Source: Anaerolineales bacterium (GTDB taxonomy: Bacteria > Chloroflexota > Anaerolineae > Anaerolineales > Villigracilaceae). From it: a stretch of 53,220 nucleotides of DNA. Positions 51,726 to 53,220 of this stretch are shown here, piece by piece; within the stretch, counting starts at the first letter, position 1; each line of letters opens with the position of its first letter. The notes beneath the pieces are model-generated. The model ran no database searches. It was not told the origin of the DNA and saw only the letters and a list, made by a program, of their open reading frames with translations. The stretch spans positions 1 through 53,220 of the forward strand of contig JABARH010000033.1 of the NCBI GenBank assembly GCA_019187665.1, in the 5' to 3' direction. The position numbers and the translations under genes are program-made.

Positions 51726-51727
51726 AC

Positions 51728-51757
51728 AAAAGTCGGGACTTAAAAATCCCAATTTTT
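51728..51757 (+). terminator. Weak terminator after FKBP
   Basis: A short GGGA/TCCC stem with flanking A and T runs. Less certain than the others. It shares AAAAGTCGGGAC with the palindrome at 52392. Confidence 0.4.
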
Positions 51758-51857
51758 GTTTCCATTTCATTTCTAAATACTGGGTGAGAACATTGTGGAG
51801 GGGTAAAGTTTGAACATTCTGGTTCGTCCATGTCTCAATCAACTTTAGGAGAGAAAC

Positions 51858-52385
51858 ATGAAACGAATCACGCTTGTCATTTTAGTCATTGCCGCCCTCG
51901 CATTGACCGCATGCGAAAATCCTACGCCAGCGGTAACAGCATCGCCTGTTGTGGAAGTTCCCAACACGGAGCCGCCCGCTGTCGAGTTGACCGCGGCCCA
52001 GCCTCCCGTCCAGTCTGCCGCGACCGATACGTCCGCCGCGCCCACTGGCGGGAACGAAGTCATCATCACATTGGCCGACAACACCCTCGAGTCCTCGCAG
52101 ACGAGTTTCCAGGCTGGCGTGGTTTACACCTTCGTCATCACCAACAATGGAAGCCGCAAACACAACTTCAACATCAATCCGCCGACCTCCGTCGCGGGCA
52201 GTCTCGACGCGGCGCTGGCGCAGGCGCTGCTGATCGTGACGCGGGAGCATCTCGGCCCAGGTCAAACGTATTCGGTGGATTTCACGTTTCCCGCTTCCGC
52301 CATTGGACAGCCGCTGGAATTATCCTGCCTCATTCAGAGACATTACGATGACGGGATGAGGGTGAACATCACCGTGACGCAGTAA
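51858..52385 (+). CDS. Cupredoxin-type lipoprotein
   Basis: 175 residues. Lipoprotein signal LALTACENP, a Pro/Thr/Val-rich linker (25-65), then a cupredoxin domain. Copper ligands fit the type-1 pattern: a His in SRKHNFNINPP and C-x4-H-x4-M in SCLIQRHYDDGM. Such proteins carry electrons between membrane complexes and oxidases. Its position after the bc-complex operon supports an electron-transfer role. AGGAGAGAAAC precedes the ATG. Confidence 0.85.
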   Translation: MKRITLVILVIAALALTACENPTPAVTASPVVEVPNTEPPAVELTAAQPPVQSAATDTSAAPTGGNEVIITLADNTLESSQTSFQAGVVYTFVITNNGSRKHNFNINPPTSVAGSLDAALAQALLIVTREHLGPGQTYSVDFTFPASAIGQPLELSCLIQRHYDDGMRVNITVTQ

Positions 52386-52391
52386 AGTTTA

Positions 52392-52433
52392 AGAATCAAA
52401 AGTCGGGACGCGCGCGTCCCGACTTTTGATTCT
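52392..52433. terminator. Perfect 42-bp palindrome with terminator character
   Basis: Two exact 21-base arms meet without a loop: AGAATCAAAAGTCGGGACGCG and its complement. A and T runs flank the G+C core, so it should terminate transcripts from both sides. Confidence 0.75.
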
Positions 52434-52558
52434 CGTAGAAGCGGATTTATCTTACGCCGACCAACACTGCCCGCACCATACGCCTTAGGAAATAGTTATC
52501 CATCAGCGAGGTTGAGCATAAAGGCGTGGAGCGCAGGAAACAACTTCGCTCTGAAACG

Positions 52559-53086
52559 TTAGTTTTTCCTTCTCAAGTCAATCGCGCGTGCTTCAAGGTC
52601 CTTCGGATCCTTACCAAACAGGAAGATAAAAGCGAACAATACGAACAGGATGAACAAGCACGAAATAACAGAGTATAAGACGATCGATGTAAAAGTCGAA
52701 GGCGGGAAGACCATGTCAATGGGCGTGGCTTTGTCTGCCATGAGCGGCTTGAGCGCGTTCACCGCCTTTTGAACCTGGTCGGGGTTGGTATATAGCGCGC
52801 TCAAGATGATTATCTCCCCTGTGGCGGTATTGAATTCCGCATGAGCGCTACATCCTTTATTAGGACCAGCGCCCTTGCAGGTGAGTTCGCTTGCTATATC
52901 ATAAACCTGTTCGGCGCTTACTTCCGAGATGGTGACACCGAACAGCGTATCGCGGGCTTGACAAGTATAGACTTGATCGTTCTGCAAATCACAGCGGACA
53001 GCCAGCGATGAGACGAGTAATCCGAGTGATAGGAACACGACTACCATGACGACGATTCCAATTAATATTGAAATTACCCTGCGCAT
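52559..53086 (-). CDS. Two-helix membrane protein of unknown function
   Basis: 175 residues: one N-terminal helix (ILIGIVVMVVVFLSLGLLVS), a 100-residue outside domain with four Cys (CDLQ, TCQA, LTCKG, GCSAH), and a second helix (IVLYSVISCLFILFVLFAFIFLF) followed by a short basic tail. The external Cys residues may form disulfides. I do not recognise a family. It is convergent with the cupredoxin gene. Confidence 0.6.
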   Translation of the reverse strand: MRRVISILIGIVVMVVVFLSLGLLVSSLAVRCDLQNDQVYTCQARDTLFGVTISEVSAEQVYDIASELTCKGAGPNKGCSAHAEFNTATGEIIILSALYTNPDQVQKAVNALKPLMADKATPIDMVFPPSTFTSIVLYSVISCLFILFVLFAFIFLFGKDPKDLEARAIDLRRKN

Positions 53087-53220
53087 ATGACATCGGTAGC
53101 ACTCCAGTAAAGCGTGGTAGTGCGTAAATCTTGCAGAAAACGGGGTTCACTGGCACACTCGTGCGATCAGCAAACCGAGCGAGAGGCCAATGAACCCACA
53201 AGAACTATTTTGCCCGAACA

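Noticed and set aside
52434..52558. Possible tRNA or small RNA in the last gap
   Set aside because: ACGCCTT/AAGGCGT pairing is present, but no cloverleaf can be formed.
53087..53220. Gene fragment at the right edge
   Set aside because: The only frame is short, overlaps the membrane protein gene and shows no domain.

Overview
The window looks like a chromosomal segment of an uncultured member of the class Anaerolineae (phylum Chloroflexota). This is inferred from the gene set and style: PdxS/PdxT, a SpoVS protein, Lamin-tail/DUF11 secreted proteins, a clostripain-type protease, a quinol:cytochrome oxidoreductase whose subunit IV is fused to cytochrome c, many lipoprotein signals, high G+C coding DNA, and many palindromic and tandem intergenic repeats. 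There is no rRNA, tRNA, complete insertion sequence, CRISPR array or phage module. I call 54 protein genes, one of them cut by the left edge and one of low confidence.

Layout. 1-10.4 kb: a truncated deacetylase-like lipoprotein, an orphan ABC ATPase, an SMR efflux protein, a phosphotransferase, a large ABC exporter, a zinc-ribbon protein, a clostripain-family protease and a GSDH-type sugar dehydrogenase. 10.5-15.2 kb: a cold-shock gene with a long leader, an aminotransferase, a sugar nucleotidyltransferase and an M3 oligopeptidase with a LexA-like box upstream. 15.3-18.8 kb: a minus-strand cluster of GntR regulator, slipin, SdpI-like protein, DUF4177 protein and YhfC-type membrane protease, with a parS-like site inside it. 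18.9-27.3 kb: pdxS-pdxT, an R3H/SpoIIIAA-like ATPase, tmk, a DinB-like protein, a YbaK-type deacylase, an RRM protein, an FmdB zinc ribbon, gmk and a rhomboid protease. 27.5-31 kb: a 1042-residue adhesin-like surface protein and spoVS. 31.0-31.56 kb: a 600-bp gene-free stretch with five or six DnaA-box-like nonamers, a candidate replication origin. 31.6-40.9 kb: a nucleotidyltransferase-like protein, a deoxynucleoside kinase, two glycosyltransferases, an NTF2-like protein, surface proteins and tandem SDR paralogs. 41-44.2 kb: a cobalamin riboswitch controlling btuF-btuC-btuD. 44.3-47.7 kb: succinate dehydrogenase sdhC-D-A-B. 48.3-51.2 kb: Rieske protein, cytochrome b6 and subunit IV-cytochrome c. 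51.4-53.1 kb: FKBP isomerase, a cupredoxin lipoprotein and a small membrane protein.

How it fits together. Succinate dehydrogenase feeds quinol and the bc-type complex oxidises it; the cupredoxin or the fused diheme domain could pass electrons on. The B12 genes form one riboswitch-controlled import operon. The SdpI/YhfC/slipin cluster looks like a membrane-protection module.

Most unusual are the repeats. Period-8 ACANGTAC arrays, a 25-bp array of about 12.5 copies and other low-complexity arrays sit directly in front of start codons. Several palindromic elements recur between genes, and some lie in frame inside coding sequences. At least seven genes have a -10 hexamer ending 6-8 nt before the start codon, which suggests leaderless transcripts.
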